A stretch of 64,000 nucleotides of DNA from positions 1 to 64,000 of the forward strand of contig JAKBBE010000004.1 in the NCBI GenBank assembly GCA_021826035.1, given 5' to 3'. Position 1 is the stretch's first letter. Each line of letters starts with the position of its first letter. The translations under genes were made by a program, and so were the position numbers. Below, one piece after another: positions 27,206 to 35,743 of this stretch. This stretch comes from Pseudomonadota bacterium. GTDB lineage: Bacteria > Pseudomonadota > Gammaproteobacteria > Steroidobacterales > Steroidobacteraceae. The notes below the pieces were generated by a model. The model saw only the letters and a list, made by a program, of their open reading frames with translations, ran no database searches and had not been told where the DNA came from.

Positions 27206-28288
27206 TTACACCGGTGTGTCCCGGCTCTGCGTCGCGGCGTGCAGCCCGAGCTCGACCTGCGTCCAGCCCTGGCAGTGCCGTGCGATCTGCGCGGCGAGCA
27301 AAGCGGCGTGCGCGGGTCGCGCGTTCAACGCCGGTACGTAGTCGAACCGCTCGCCGCCGGCGCACATGAACGCGGCGCGGTTCTCGACATCGATCTCCTC
27401 GAGCGTCTCCAGACAGTCGACTGCAAATCCCGGGCAGATGACCGTCACGTCCCTGATGCCCCGCGCCGGCATGCCGGCGAGCGTCTCGATGGTATAGGGA
27501 CGCAACCATTCGCTAGGTCCGAAGCGCGACTGGAACGTGATCGTCCACTCGCCTTCCTTCAGCAGCAGCTCCTCGGCGAGCAGCCGTGCGGTTTTCTGAC
27601 ATTTGCAGAAATACGGATCCCCCTGGTGAAAGTAGCGCTCGGGGATGCCGTGAAAGGAAATCACCAGATGGCCGGTGCGTCCATGTGCGTCCCAATGCTG
27701 CGCCACGCTCTCGCGCAACGCCTCGATGTACTGCGGCTGATCGTGGTACTCGCTGATGAAGCGCAGTTCCGGCAGCCACCGCCACCCGGACAGCTCCGCG
27801 TTGACCTGATCGTAGACCGCGCCGGTGGTGGCGCCGCAGTACTGCGGAAACAGCGGCAGAACCAGGATGCGCTGCGCGCCGGCGGCGCGCAGCCGTTGCA
27901 GTGAATCAGCCACGGTGGGGGTGCCGTAGAGCATGGCGAATTCGAGCGAAAACGGCGCCATCAGGCGCTGCGCGAGCAGACTTGCCAGCCCGCTGCGCAG
28001 CCGCTCGGACTGCTCGCGCAGCGGCGAACCCTCGGCCGACCAGATCTTGCGGTACTTCGGTGCGATGCGTCGCGGGCGCAGCGGCAGGATGAACCCATAG
28101 AGGATTGGCAGCCACAGCGGTCGCGGCAGTTCCACCACCCGCGGATCCTTCAGCATACGGCCGAGGAAGCGCCGCACGTCGTGTGGCGCCGGTGAGTCGG
28201 GTGTGCCGAAATTGACCGCGAGAATGCCGATGCGCTCGGCCGTCTCGCGGTGAAAGTCCGCAGAGCTGTGATAGCGCATGGTGTGCAC
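27206..28288 (-). CDS. hemH: Ferrochelatase
   Basis: Inserts Fe2+ into protoporphyrin IX, the last step of heme synthesis (360 aa). Motifs: GILAVNFGTPDSPAPHDVRR at the N-terminus, YRKIWSAEGSPL, LPLFPQY, the active-site VISFHGIPERYFHQGDPY with the metal-binding histidine, and FQSRFGPSEWLRPY with the conserved acidic residue following the usual pattern. An internal start at 28279 is possible. Located next to the b561 gene, itself a heme protein, but with a 39-nt gap. Confidence 0.94.
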   Translation of the reverse strand: MHTMRYHSSADFHRETAERIGILAVNFGTPDSPAPHDVRRFLGRMLKDPRVVELPRPLWLPILYGFILPLRPRRIAPKYRKIWSAEGSPLREQSERLRSGLASLLAQRLMAPFSLEFAMLYGTPTVADSLQRLRAAGAQRILVLPLFPQYCGATTGAVYDQVNAELSGWRWLPELRFISEYHDQPQYIEALRESVAQHWDAHGRTGHLVISFHGIPERYFHQGDPYFCKCQKTARLLAEELLLKEGEWTITFQSRFGPSEWLRPYTIETLAGMPARGIRDVTVICPGFAVDCLETLEEIDVENRAAFMCAGGERFDYVPALNARPAHAALLAAQIARHCQGWTQVELGLHAATQSRDTPV

Positions 28289-28371
28289 GATAGCGCAGTG
28301 AAACGGCCGGCAACCAGTGTCGCTGCGGCAAACCCCTACCCCGAGCCCGCGGTGCGGCCCCGGCGGGGGCT

Positions 28372-29055
28372 CTACACCGCCGCGCGCTCCTCGCCCCGCA
28401 GGTGCTCGCCGAGGAACTGCAGCGTCCGCCGGCGTGCCAAAGCGGCGGCCGCAGCGTCATAGGAGGGACGCAGGTCGCAGTTGAAGCCGTGGCCAGCCCC
28501 GGCGTAGACGTGGAAGATACCCCCCGGATCACGCTGGCGCATCGGCTCGAGCTCAGCGAGCGGAATGCCTTTGTCCTCGCCGCCGAAGTGATACAGCACC
28601 GGACAGTGCGGTGCCTTGCCGGCGTCCTGGGCCCGGCCGTAATACACCACCGCGCAGTCGACCGGCAGCAGGCAGGCGGCGCGGTACGACTGCGCCCCGC
28701 CCCAGCAGTACCCGACAGTGCCAATACGGCCCGCGTGTTTGACGACGGCAATTGCTGCGGCCAGATCCTTCAGGGTCTGCTCCGGCTGCAATTGCTGCAT
28801 ATAGCCGCGGCCCTCTTCGATCTCCGGCGGACTGTAGCCGAGTTCGATTCCGCGACGGATCCGATCGAACATGCACGGCGCGATGGCCGTGTAGCCCTCG
28901 GCGGCAAATCCGTCGGTCACGGCCCGGATGTGCGCGTTGACCCCGAAGATCTCCTGAATGACGACGACGGCTCCGCGGGCCGCACCCGGCGGCGCGGCCA
29001 GATAGGCCTGGAACTGGTGCCCGTCGCGGGCCATCAGGGTGGTGAAATCGCCCAT
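28372..29055 (-). CDS. Dienelactone hydrolase family protein
   Basis: Alpha/beta hydrolase of 227 aa from ATG 29055 (MGDFTTLMARDGHQFQAYLA). The family nucleophile Cys is at about 117 in GTVGYCWGGAQS, E36 in VVIQEIFGVN, and the His in YAGAGHGFNCDLR, with an Asp in HFGGEDKGIP. The true substrate is unknown; many chromosomal members act on esters or lactones other than dienelactone. It is divergent from the thiolase gene; the upstream in-frame start at 29286 would run into the thiolase gene and is not preferred. Confidence 0.88.
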   Translation of the reverse strand: MGDFTTLMARDGHQFQAYLAAPPGAARGAVVVIQEIFGVNAHIRAVTDGFAAEGYTAIAPCMFDRIRRGIELGYSPPEIEEGRGYMQQLQPEQTLKDLAAAIAVVKHAGRIGTVGYCWGGAQSYRAACLLPVDCAVVYYGRAQDAGKAPHCPVLYHFGGEDKGIPLAELEPMRQRDPGGIFHVYAGAGHGFNCDLRPSYDAAAAALARRRTLQFLGEHLRGEERAAV

Positions 29056-29233
29056 AAACTGCTCAACTTTCAAGTCGTCCAGGCCGTACCTGGGCGCCGC
29101 AGAATATCGCGCGGGGCGGGTCCGGGGAAGCGCCTCGCGCGCGCTCCGCGGGGGGACGCTTGGCCCGGCGCGAGCGGCCCATGATAGCCTAAGAGCCGGA
29201 TCGGGACGCGACCCGTCCCGAGGGAGGGGGTTC

Positions 29234-30520
29234 ATGCTGGTCGGCTCAGCCGTGCGGCGTGTCGCGATCGTGGGCGGCGTACGCATTCCATTCGCCAGGG
29301 CCTATAGCGCGTACGCAAGCTTGGGCAACCCTGACATGCTCACTGCGGCGCTGCGCGCCCTGGTGCAGCGTTTCCGGCTCGAGGGCCAACGGCTGGGGGA
29401 TGTCGCCGCCGGTGCCGTCCTGAAACACTCCAAAGACTTCAATCTCACGCGCGAGAGCGTCCTGTCGAGCGGACTCGATCCGCAGACCCCAGGCCTGGAT
29501 CTGCAGCGCGCCTGTGGCACCAGCCTCGAGGCGGCGATCGCGATTGGTAACAAGATCGCCCTAGGGCAGATCGACTCAGGCATCGCCGCTGGCGTCGACT
29601 CGATCAGCGATCCGCCCGTGGTCTATCCGCACGCCTACCAGCGGCTGTTGCTGGCCAGTTACCGCGGCAGGAGCGCCGGTGAGCGTCTCGCGCCGTGGTT
29701 GCGGCTGCGGCCGCGGCATTTCAAGCCGGTGTTTCCCACGGTCGCCGAGCCACGCACCGGACTGTCGATGGGCGAGAGCACTGAGCTGATGGTGCAACGC
29801 TGGCGCATCGGGCGTGAGGCGCAGGATCAGCTCGCCTACCAGAGCCACTGCAATGCGGCCGCGGCATGGCGCGAGGGTTTTTACGACGATCTGGTCGAGC
29901 CCTACCTCGGACTCGCGACCGACAACAACGTGCGCACGGACACTTCGCTCGAAAAGCTCGCCAAGCTGCGCGCGAGCTTCGATGTGCGCGACGGCACCCT
30001 GACCGCCGGCAACAGTACCCCGCTCACCGACGGTGCGAGCGCAGTGTTACTTGCCTCCGAGGCGTGGGCTGAGCGGCACCAGCTGCCGGTACTGGCGTAC
30101 CTTTCATACGGCAAAGTCTGGGCCGTGGATTTCGCCAGCGGCCGCGAAGGACTCCTCATGGCGCCGGCCTATGCGGTTTCCGCGATGTTGCGCGATGCGG
30201 GCCTGACCTTGCGGGATTTCGATTACTACGAGATCCACGAGGCATTCGCCGCCCAGGTGCTGTGTACGCTCGCCGCTTGGGAATCGGCCGCGTTCTGCCG
30301 CGATAGCCTCGGCCTCGATGCGCCGCTCGGCGGTATCGAACGAACACGACTGAACGTCAAGGGCGGCAGCCTCGCCATCGGTCATCCATTCGCGGCCACC
30401 GGCACACGCGTCCTGGCGACGCTGGCGAAGCTCCTGGCCGGCGACCCGACGGCCCAGCGTGGCCTGATATCGGTATGTACCGCTGGCGGGATGGGCGTCA
30501 CGGCGATCGTGCAGAAATAG
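29234..30520 (+). CDS. Thiolase (acetyl-CoA C-acyltransferase, FadI-like)
   Basis: Thiolase of 428 aa. ATG at 29234 with GGGAGGGGG just upstream. Catalytic residues: nucleophile C94 in LQRACGTSLEAAI, His in KGGSLAIGHPFAATGTR, and the second Cys in VCTAGGMGV. The YYEIHEAFAAQVL segment is typical. Its length and the NVRTDTSLEKLAKLRASFD segment resemble FadI, the beta-oxidation thiolase, but no FadJ partner is adjacent, so acetyl-CoA acetyltransferase activity is equally possible. Confidence 0.9.
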   Translation: MLVGSAVRRVAIVGGVRIPFARAYSAYASLGNPDMLTAALRALVQRFRLEGQRLGDVAAGAVLKHSKDFNLTRESVLSSGLDPQTPGLDLQRACGTSLEAAIAIGNKIALGQIDSGIAAGVDSISDPPVVYPHAYQRLLLASYRGRSAGERLAPWLRLRPRHFKPVFPTVAEPRTGLSMGESTELMVQRWRIGREAQDQLAYQSHCNAAAAWREGFYDDLVEPYLGLATDNNVRTDTSLEKLAKLRASFDVRDGTLTAGNSTPLTDGASAVLLASEAWAERHQLPVLAYLSYGKVWAVDFASGREGLLMAPAYAVSAMLRDAGLTLRDFDYYEIHEAFAAQVLCTLAAWESAAFCRDSLGLDAPLGGIERTRLNVKGGSLAIGHPFAATGTRVLATLAKLLAGDPTAQRGLISVCTAGGMGVTAIVQK

Positions 30521-30729
30521 TGGGTGCGGGCGCGCCGTCTGCAGGCGGACCCGCAGAAACAAACACAGACGTGCAGTAGCACGCGGGGAGGACAAGAGCG
30601 CAGCGCGGGCGGTGCGCCCGTGCCGCTATGCGCGCGCGGGGACTGCCGCGCAGGATCAGCCGGCGAGCGGCCGGCATGCGGGAGGATTCAGACCGGTCAT
30701 ACATCGAGCCAGCTGTCGGAGAGAGCGCA

Positions 30730-32532
30730 ATGAGCCCTGGCATCTTCGAGGACGGCAGGACGCTGCGCGATGAACTCGCGGTCTTACTGGGGGAAATGCC
30801 GCTGTTCAGCGGCCTCCCACCTGCAGTGTTGAGCGCCATCGCTGCGGTGGCAGAGTGGCTGTCGCTGCCGGGCGGCGCGGTGCTGTTCTCCGCCGGCGAG
30901 CCGGCTGATGCGCTGTACGTGGTGCTCAGCGGCAGCCTCGCGGTGTTGGCCGCTGGCGGGCGGGCCCAGGGGCGCTTTCTAGCCCGGCTCGCCGCCGGGG
31001 ATACGGTCGGGGAAATGGGGCTGATCTCCGGACATCCGCGCACCGCCAACGTCGTGGCGCTGCGCAACACCGAGCTGGCGCGTATTTCGGTCCGAGCATT
31101 CAACGACGTGCTGCGCCGCGAGCCGGAGGCGGTGTGGCGCATCGCGCAGCTGATGGTCAGCCGACTGGAGCGCATGGACGGTCCGCCGCCGCGCGCGCAC
31201 GTGCGCGGCGCATGCACCTTCACGGTGTTGCCGCAGAGTCTGGAGGTTGATTTCGCCGGCTTCTCCACCGGGCTCGTCAAGGCGCTTGGCCAGTTCGGAC
31301 GCACCGAGCTGGTCTGGAATGCGCGTGGCGCGACACATACCAGCCAGTGGTTCAACAACATCGAGTCCTCCAACGATTTCGTCGTCTACGTGGCCGAGCC
31401 GACGCCGAATCGCTGGACCAAGCTCTGCGAGCGTCAGGCCGATGCGCTGCTGCTGCTGGCGCGCGCGGAGAGTCCGGCCGGTAGCTGGGCCGCGCTGCGC
31501 TGGCCGCACGATCAGACGCTCACCCCGCAGCGCTGGGAGCTGGTGCTGGTCCACGACAGCGGGATCGAGACCGGGGCGGCTGCGCGCTGGCTGACGAACC
31601 TGCCGCAGATCCCGCATCATCACGTGCAGTCTGCGCCCGACTATGCGCGCTTGGCGCGCATGCTCACCGGGCGTGCGGTCGGGCTGGTGCTCTCAGGCGG
31701 CGGCGCGCGTGGTTTCGCGCATATCGGCGCCATCAAAGCGCTCCAGGAGGCCGGCATCCCGATCGATCTGCTGGGTGGCACCAGCATGGGTGCGATCCTG
31801 GGTGCGGGGGTGGCGGCGCGCTGGAATCTCCAGGAACTCACCGAGCGGTTCCGTTACTACTTCGTCGAATCGCGGCCGCTGCGCGATTACACACTGCCGT
31901 TCATCTCGCTGGTCTCGGGCCACAAGGTGAGCCGTTTGTTGTTCGAAGCTTTTGGCGAAACGGCGATCGAGGATCTGCCGCTTGCGCATTTCTGTGTGTC
32001 GGCGAACCTGACCTCCGGGCACACGCATGTGCACCGGCGCGGGGAGTTATGGCGCGCGCTGCGCGCCTCGGTGTCGGTGCCCGGTGTGCTGCCGCCGGTG
32101 GTGCTGGACGGTGAGGTGCTGGTCGATGGCGGGGCTATGAACAATCTGCCGGTGGATGTCATGCTCGAGCTCGGTCGGGGGCCGGTCATCGGCTGCGACG
32201 CGGGCGCCGACCGGGCCTTTGCCACGCATGGTGGCGAGATCGATGTGCCGCTGCCCTGGCAGATCATGCGCTGGCTTAAAGCGCGCCGGCAGTTGCCGAA
32301 CATCTTTCAGATTCTCTGGCGCACCGGAATGGTCAACAGCTCGGCGCAAACGGCCGCGCAGCGTGACCGCACCGATCTGCTGTTGCGTCCGCCGCTTGCT
32401 GCGATCGACATGCTCAACTGGCGGGCGTTCGATCAGGCCGTCCAGGCTGGCTACGAATATACCGTGCGGCGTATCGATGAGCTGCCGGATGATTCTCCGC
32501 TGTGGCGCAGCGCCGGACCGTCCTCGCGCTAG
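30730..32532 (+). CDS. Cyclic-nucleotide-binding patatin-like phospholipase (NTE-like)
   Basis: Two-domain protein of 600 aa. ATG at 30730 has GGAGAG upstream. Residues about 20-140 are a cNMP-binding fold (MPLFSGLPPAVLSAI, GGAVLFSAGEPADALYVVLSGSL, AGDTVGEMGLISGHPRTANV). After a middle region, the patatin domain starts near residue 318: oxyanion loop LSGGGARGFAHIG, nucleophile serine in GGTSMGAILG, and catalytic Asp in VDGGAMNNLPVD. It resembles the soluble part of neuropathy-target esterase. Probably a lysophospholipase at the inner membrane, controlled through the sensor domain (inference). It lacks the usual N-terminal membrane segment. Confidence 0.9.
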   Translation: MSPGIFEDGRTLRDELAVLLGEMPLFSGLPPAVLSAIAAVAEWLSLPGGAVLFSAGEPADALYVVLSGSLAVLAAGGRAQGRFLARLAAGDTVGEMGLISGHPRTANVVALRNTELARISVRAFNDVLRREPEAVWRIAQLMVSRLERMDGPPPRAHVRGACTFTVLPQSLEVDFAGFSTGLVKALGQFGRTELVWNARGATHTSQWFNNIESSNDFVVYVAEPTPNRWTKLCERQADALLLLARAESPAGSWAALRWPHDQTLTPQRWELVLVHDSGIETGAAARWLTNLPQIPHHHVQSAPDYARLARMLTGRAVGLVLSGGGARGFAHIGAIKALQEAGIPIDLLGGTSMGAILGAGVAARWNLQELTERFRYYFVESRPLRDYTLPFISLVSGHKVSRLLFEAFGETAIEDLPLAHFCVSANLTSGHTHVHRRGELWRALRASVSVPGVLPPVVLDGEVLVDGGAMNNLPVDVMLELGRGPVIGCDAGADRAFATHGGEIDVPLPWQIMRWLKARRQLPNIFQILWRTGMVNSSAQTAAQRDRTDLLLRPPLAAIDMLNWRAFDQAVQAGYEYTVRRIDELPDDSPLWRSAGPSSR

Positions 32533-32560
32533 AGCGCCTCCACCCCGGGGCGGGGTGAGC

Positions 32561-32589
32561 TTGCCGGTAAGCCATGTAAGCTGTATATT
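32561..32589 (+). promoter_or_regulatory. Candidate sigma-70 promoter of the GST gene
   Basis: TTGCCG at 32561-32566 and TATATT at 32584-32589 are separated by exactly 17 nt; the GST start codon is at 32622. The local AT-rich stretch (TATATTTATACAAT) stands out in this GC-rich sequence. A GC-rich inverted repeat (CACCCC/GGGGTG) lies just upstream, at the end of the phospholipase gene. Confidence 0.5.
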
Positions 32590-32621
32590 TATACAATCCC
32601 CAGAGCAGCTCCGGTGCGGTC

Positions 32622-33218
32622 ATGATCACGCTGTTTCACCACCCCAAGACACGCTCCACACGCTTCATCTTCCTGCTCGAGGAGTTCGGCGTTCCCTACG
32701 AGATCCGCCGCGTCGAGGTTCGCAAGCGCGACGGCTCGGGCGCCGTCGATCCGCGCAACCCGCACCCGCACGGCAAAGTCCCCGCAATCAGCGATGATGG
32801 CACGGTCGTGTTCGAGTCCTCCGCCATTGTGCTGTATCTCACGGACCGCTTTGCCGATCGCGGACTCGGACCGCTGGTCGGCGAGTTGGACCGTGCGCCC
32901 TACCTCTCCTGGCTGGCCTACTACAGCGGTGTGCTTGAGCCGGCTTTCGTGTCCAAATTTCTCAAAGTCGCCGTGCCGCGCGGCACGGCCGGCTGGGTGG
33001 ACGTCGAAGAGGCGGTGCCGACCCTGATCACGCTGCTCTCGCGCGGACCGTACCTGCTCGGGGAGCGTTTCAGCGCCGCAGACGTGCTGTACGGGACGAC
33101 TTTGGCGATGTTCCGCGACACTCCGCTGATGGAGCGCAACGCGTTGATCGATGCCTACGTCGACCGCGTCGTGAATCGCCCGGCCTTTCAGCGCGCCTTG
33201 GCGCTCGACGGGGCCTGA
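32622..33218 (+). CDS. Glutathione S-transferase family protein
   Basis: Protein of 198 aa. N-terminal thioredoxin-like domain: MITLFHHPKTRSTRFIFLL with the catalytic Ser/Thr region, cis-Pro in HGKVPAISDDG and the ESSAIVLYL glutathione-binding motif. The all-helical C-terminal domain has FSAADVLYGTTL, the N-capping box region. Substrate unknown. Preceded by its own likely promoter; gshA, for glutathione synthesis, lies 2.5 kb downstream. Confidence 0.9.
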   Translation: MITLFHHPKTRSTRFIFLLEEFGVPYEIRRVEVRKRDGSGAVDPRNPHPHGKVPAISDDGTVVFESSAIVLYLTDRFADRGLGPLVGELDRAPYLSWLAYYSGVLEPAFVSKFLKVAVPRGTAGWVDVEEAVPTLITLLSRGPYLLGERFSAADVLYGTTLAMFRDTPLMERNALIDAYVDRVVNRPAFQRALALDGA

Positions 33219-33275
33219 CGCATCGATGCCAAGACATCGCTCGCCCGGCACGCGCCGTCGCTGAGTGGCACGACC

Positions 33276-33977
33276 GTGACGACCGACATCCCGGGTGGAC
33301 ACAGCGCCGCGCTGGTCTTGTTCTGCCGCCGTCCGGCGCACGGAGAGGGCAAGCGCCGCCTGGCGCGCGCACTGGGAGACGAACCGGCGTTCGCCGTTGC
33401 CGAAGCGCTGCTGCAGTGCGCCCTGGAGGATGCTGCGGCATGGCCGGGCCAGGTGGTGCTCTCCCCGGCGCGCGGTGCGGATGCCGCCTGGGCTGCCGGG
33501 CTGTTGGAGCGCGACGCTGAGGTCATCCCTCAACCCGACGGTAATCTCGGCGAAAGGATTGCAGCGGTCGACGGGCTGGTGCGAAGCCGCGGTTGTAGTC
33601 GAGTGTTGTTCATCGGCAGCGATGCGCCTTCACTGCACCCGGCCCAGCTCACTGCCGCGGCCGCGGAGCTCGAGCGTGCCGAGGTCGTGCTGATGCCGGC
33701 GGCGGACGGTGGTGTGACGCTGATGGGATCACGGACCGGGTGGCCCGATCTGGCTGCGCTGCCCTGGAGCGAGGCGGCGCTCGGTGCCATGCTCGAGCAT
33801 GTCTGCCGTCATTCGGGTCGTTCCGTGCAGCGGCTGGAGGGTTCCTACGACGTCGATGAACCGGCCGACTGCCGGCTCGCGATCGAGCGACTCGAGGACG
33901 ACCGGCGGGTCGCGCGCCGGCGTCTGCGCGAGCTGCTGTGTAGCCTGCAGCTCCACGAAATTCCGCTGCGCACCTGA
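33276..33977 (+). CDS. DUF2064 / TIGR04282-type nucleotidyl- or glycosyltransferase-like protein
   Basis: Protein of 233 aa with GTG start at 33276. It has the GT-A-like fold features of this family: ALVLFCRRPAHGEGKRRLARALG at the N-terminus, GNLGERI, VLFIGSDAPSLHPAQL with the SD(A/T)P motif, and VLMPAADGGVTLMGSR. The C-terminal SYDVDEPADCRLA follows the D-D-P pattern of the family. Biochemical role not established; such genes are often near sugar or quinone metabolism. Ends convergent with the MTA phosphorylase gene, 8 nt away. Confidence 0.8.
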   Translation: MTTDIPGGHSAALVLFCRRPAHGEGKRRLARALGDEPAFAVAEALLQCALEDAAAWPGQVVLSPARGADAAWAAGLLERDAEVIPQPDGNLGERIAAVDGLVRSRGCSRVLFIGSDAPSLHPAQLTAAAAELERAEVVLMPAADGGVTLMGSRTGWPDLAALPWSEAALGAMLEHVCRHSGRSVQRLEGSYDVDEPADCRLAIERLEDDRRVARRRLRELLCSLQLHEIPLRT

Positions 33978-33985
33978 GCGATCTC

Positions 33986-34834
33986 TCAGCTGCTGAGAAA
34001 ATCCAGAATATCCCGCTGTGCCGCGGTGAGCTGCTCGCGCGGCGTGACGACAGCCGAGCGCAGCGCGTGCCGGCAGGGACGCGACTCGTCGTCGCGATAC
34101 AGCGCAACCGCGCGCGCGATCAGGCGCTGCACATGCGTCAGGCTGTCACGGAACTGACTCATGACCTGCTCGAGCGAAACGTGTTGGCTGGGATCATCGA
34201 GCCAGCAATCGTAATCGGTCGCGACCGCCACGGTGCAGTACCCAAGCTGCGCTTCGAGCGCGAGGAACGCCTCCGGTACGTTGGTCATGCCGACCAGGTC
34301 GGCGCCCGCGCCGCGCAGCCAGAAGCTCTCCGCACGCGTGCCGAGTCGCGGACCCTCGACGCAGGCATACGTCTTCTCGCGATGCAGCGGCAGTCCAAGC
34401 GCCTCGGCGGCCTCGGCGAGCAGTGCGCTCGTGGCCGCGCATGCCGGGTGCGCCGTGGAAATGTGCGCAACCATGCCCTGACCGAAAAAACTCGCAGCCC
34501 GCAGACCCTTGGTGAAATCGAGGTACTGCGCCGGCAGCGCCAGGTCTCCCGGACGGATTTCCTCGCGCAGGCTCCCGACCGCCGACACGCCGATCACCGT
34601 ACGCACTCCAAGACTCTTCAGCGCCCAGATGTTGGCGCGAAAATTAATTTCACCCGGTAGCAGATGGTGCTCAAGTCCGTGCCGCGCCAGAAACGCGACC
34701 GGTTTTCCATCAAGGCTGCCGAGCATCACGGGCGCCGACGGCGCGCCGAACGGCGTATCCACGGGTCGCGCCTCGTTGACTTTCAAGCCGTCCATGCGGT
34801 AAAGGCCGGTACCGCCGATAATGCCGATCATCAT
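33986..34834 (-). CDS. S-methyl-5'-thioadenosine/thioinosine phosphorylase
   Basis: Purine-nucleoside phosphorylase family member of 282 aa acting on methylthioadenosine or, as in Pseudomonas, methylthioinosine; the two cannot be told apart here. Phosphate- and sugar-binding motifs: IGIIGGTGLY, FLARHGLEHHLLPGEINFRA, VIGVSAVGSLREEI, YACVEGPRLGTRAES and GMTNVPEAFLALE with TDYDCW. Start at 34834; a second ATG immediately follows. Salvages methionine carbon and adenine after polyamine or quorum-signal synthesis. Confidence 0.9.
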   Translation of the reverse strand: MMIGIIGGTGLYRMDGLKVNEARPVDTPFGAPSAPVMLGSLDGKPVAFLARHGLEHHLLPGEINFRANIWALKSLGVRTVIGVSAVGSLREEIRPGDLALPAQYLDFTKGLRAASFFGQGMVAHISTAHPACAATSALLAEAAEALGLPLHREKTYACVEGPRLGTRAESFWLRGAGADLVGMTNVPEAFLALEAQLGYCTVAVATDYDCWLDDPSQHVSLEQVMSQFRDSLTHVQRLIARAVALYRDDESRPCRHALRSAVVTPREQLTAAQRDILDFLSS

Positions 34835-34927
34835 GGGAATCTCTGTTGCGCCAGTGGCCGCGAGGCTGCAAGATGCCTCAAACGAGGCCGGGCAACAAGA
34901 TCGACGCCTGTTCACGGGGAGCTCTCC

Positions 34928-35725
34928 ATGAATACCCCTCCATTTCCGTCGCTACGGCCACCGCGCTGGCCGGGGCGAATCGCCCGCGCCGGTCTGTGGA
35001 TTCTCGCAGCCGGACTGCTCATCACGCTCGCGGCCGGGCCGCTCAACCGCTTCCAATTGGCGAGCGTTGGCCCGGCGCTGATGACACTGGTGGTCGGCCT
35101 CGGCGTCGTGGTGCTGGGTACGGCGACAACCATCGTCGGGGTGCTGTTCTCGACCCTGAAGGGCACGCGCATGCCGGGCACCGCCGCCGTGGTCGGCATC
35201 ATCATCGGCCTGGCGGTGACCGCCTACGTGCTCTCGTGGGTGGAGCGCGCGCGGACCAGTCCGCCGATCAACGACATCAGCACGGATTTGCGCGATCCAC
35301 CGAAATTCGAGCGCATCCTGGCGTTGCGCGCCCACGCGCACGCAACCGTTCCGGCGCAATACCTTCGCGAAGTACCCGGTCCTGGCGGTAAAATGATCGA
35401 CGTGCCGCGGCTGCAGCGCGAGTACTACCCGTACATCAAGCCGCTGTTTCTCGCGCTGCCGCCGGCGCGGGCACTTGCGCGGGCGCGGCGGGTGGCCGCA
35501 GCGCTTGGCTGGCGCATCGATGCCGTCGAGCCGGCGCAAGGCCGCCTGGAGGCGACCGCCCACACGTTCTTCTTCGATTTCAAGGACGACATCGTGGTGC
35601 GGGTCCGGCCGAACGGCACCGGCTCGCGCATCGACGTGCGCAGCGAGTCGCGGGTCGGGATGAGCGATATTGGAACCAACGCGGCGCGCATCCGGCAGTT
35701 TCTCAGCCGCATGCAGGCGCCCTGA
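34928..35725 (+). CDS. DUF1499 membrane protein
   Basis: Protein of 265 aa with ATG at 34928 and GGGGAG upstream. Three predicted membrane segments in the first 115 residues (GLWILAAGLLITLAAG, LMTLVVGLGVVVLGTATTIVGVLF, AAVVGIIIGLAVTAYVLSW) are followed by a soluble DUF1499 domain (INDISTDLRDPPKFERIL, ATAHTFFFDFKDDIVVRVRP, GSRIDVRSESRVGMSDIGTNAARI). Function unknown. It precedes gshA by 18 nt and may be co-transcribed. Confidence 0.85.
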   Translation: MNTPPFPSLRPPRWPGRIARAGLWILAAGLLITLAAGPLNRFQLASVGPALMTLVVGLGVVVLGTATTIVGVLFSTLKGTRMPGTAAVVGIIIGLAVTAYVLSWVERARTSPPINDISTDLRDPPKFERILALRAHAHATVPAQYLREVPGPGGKMIDVPRLQREYYPYIKPLFLALPPARALARARRVAAALGWRIDAVEPAQGRLEATAHTFFFDFKDDIVVRVRPNGTGSRIDVRSESRVGMSDIGTNAARIRQFLSRMQAP

Positions 35726-35743
35726 GACGAGGCACTGGCATTC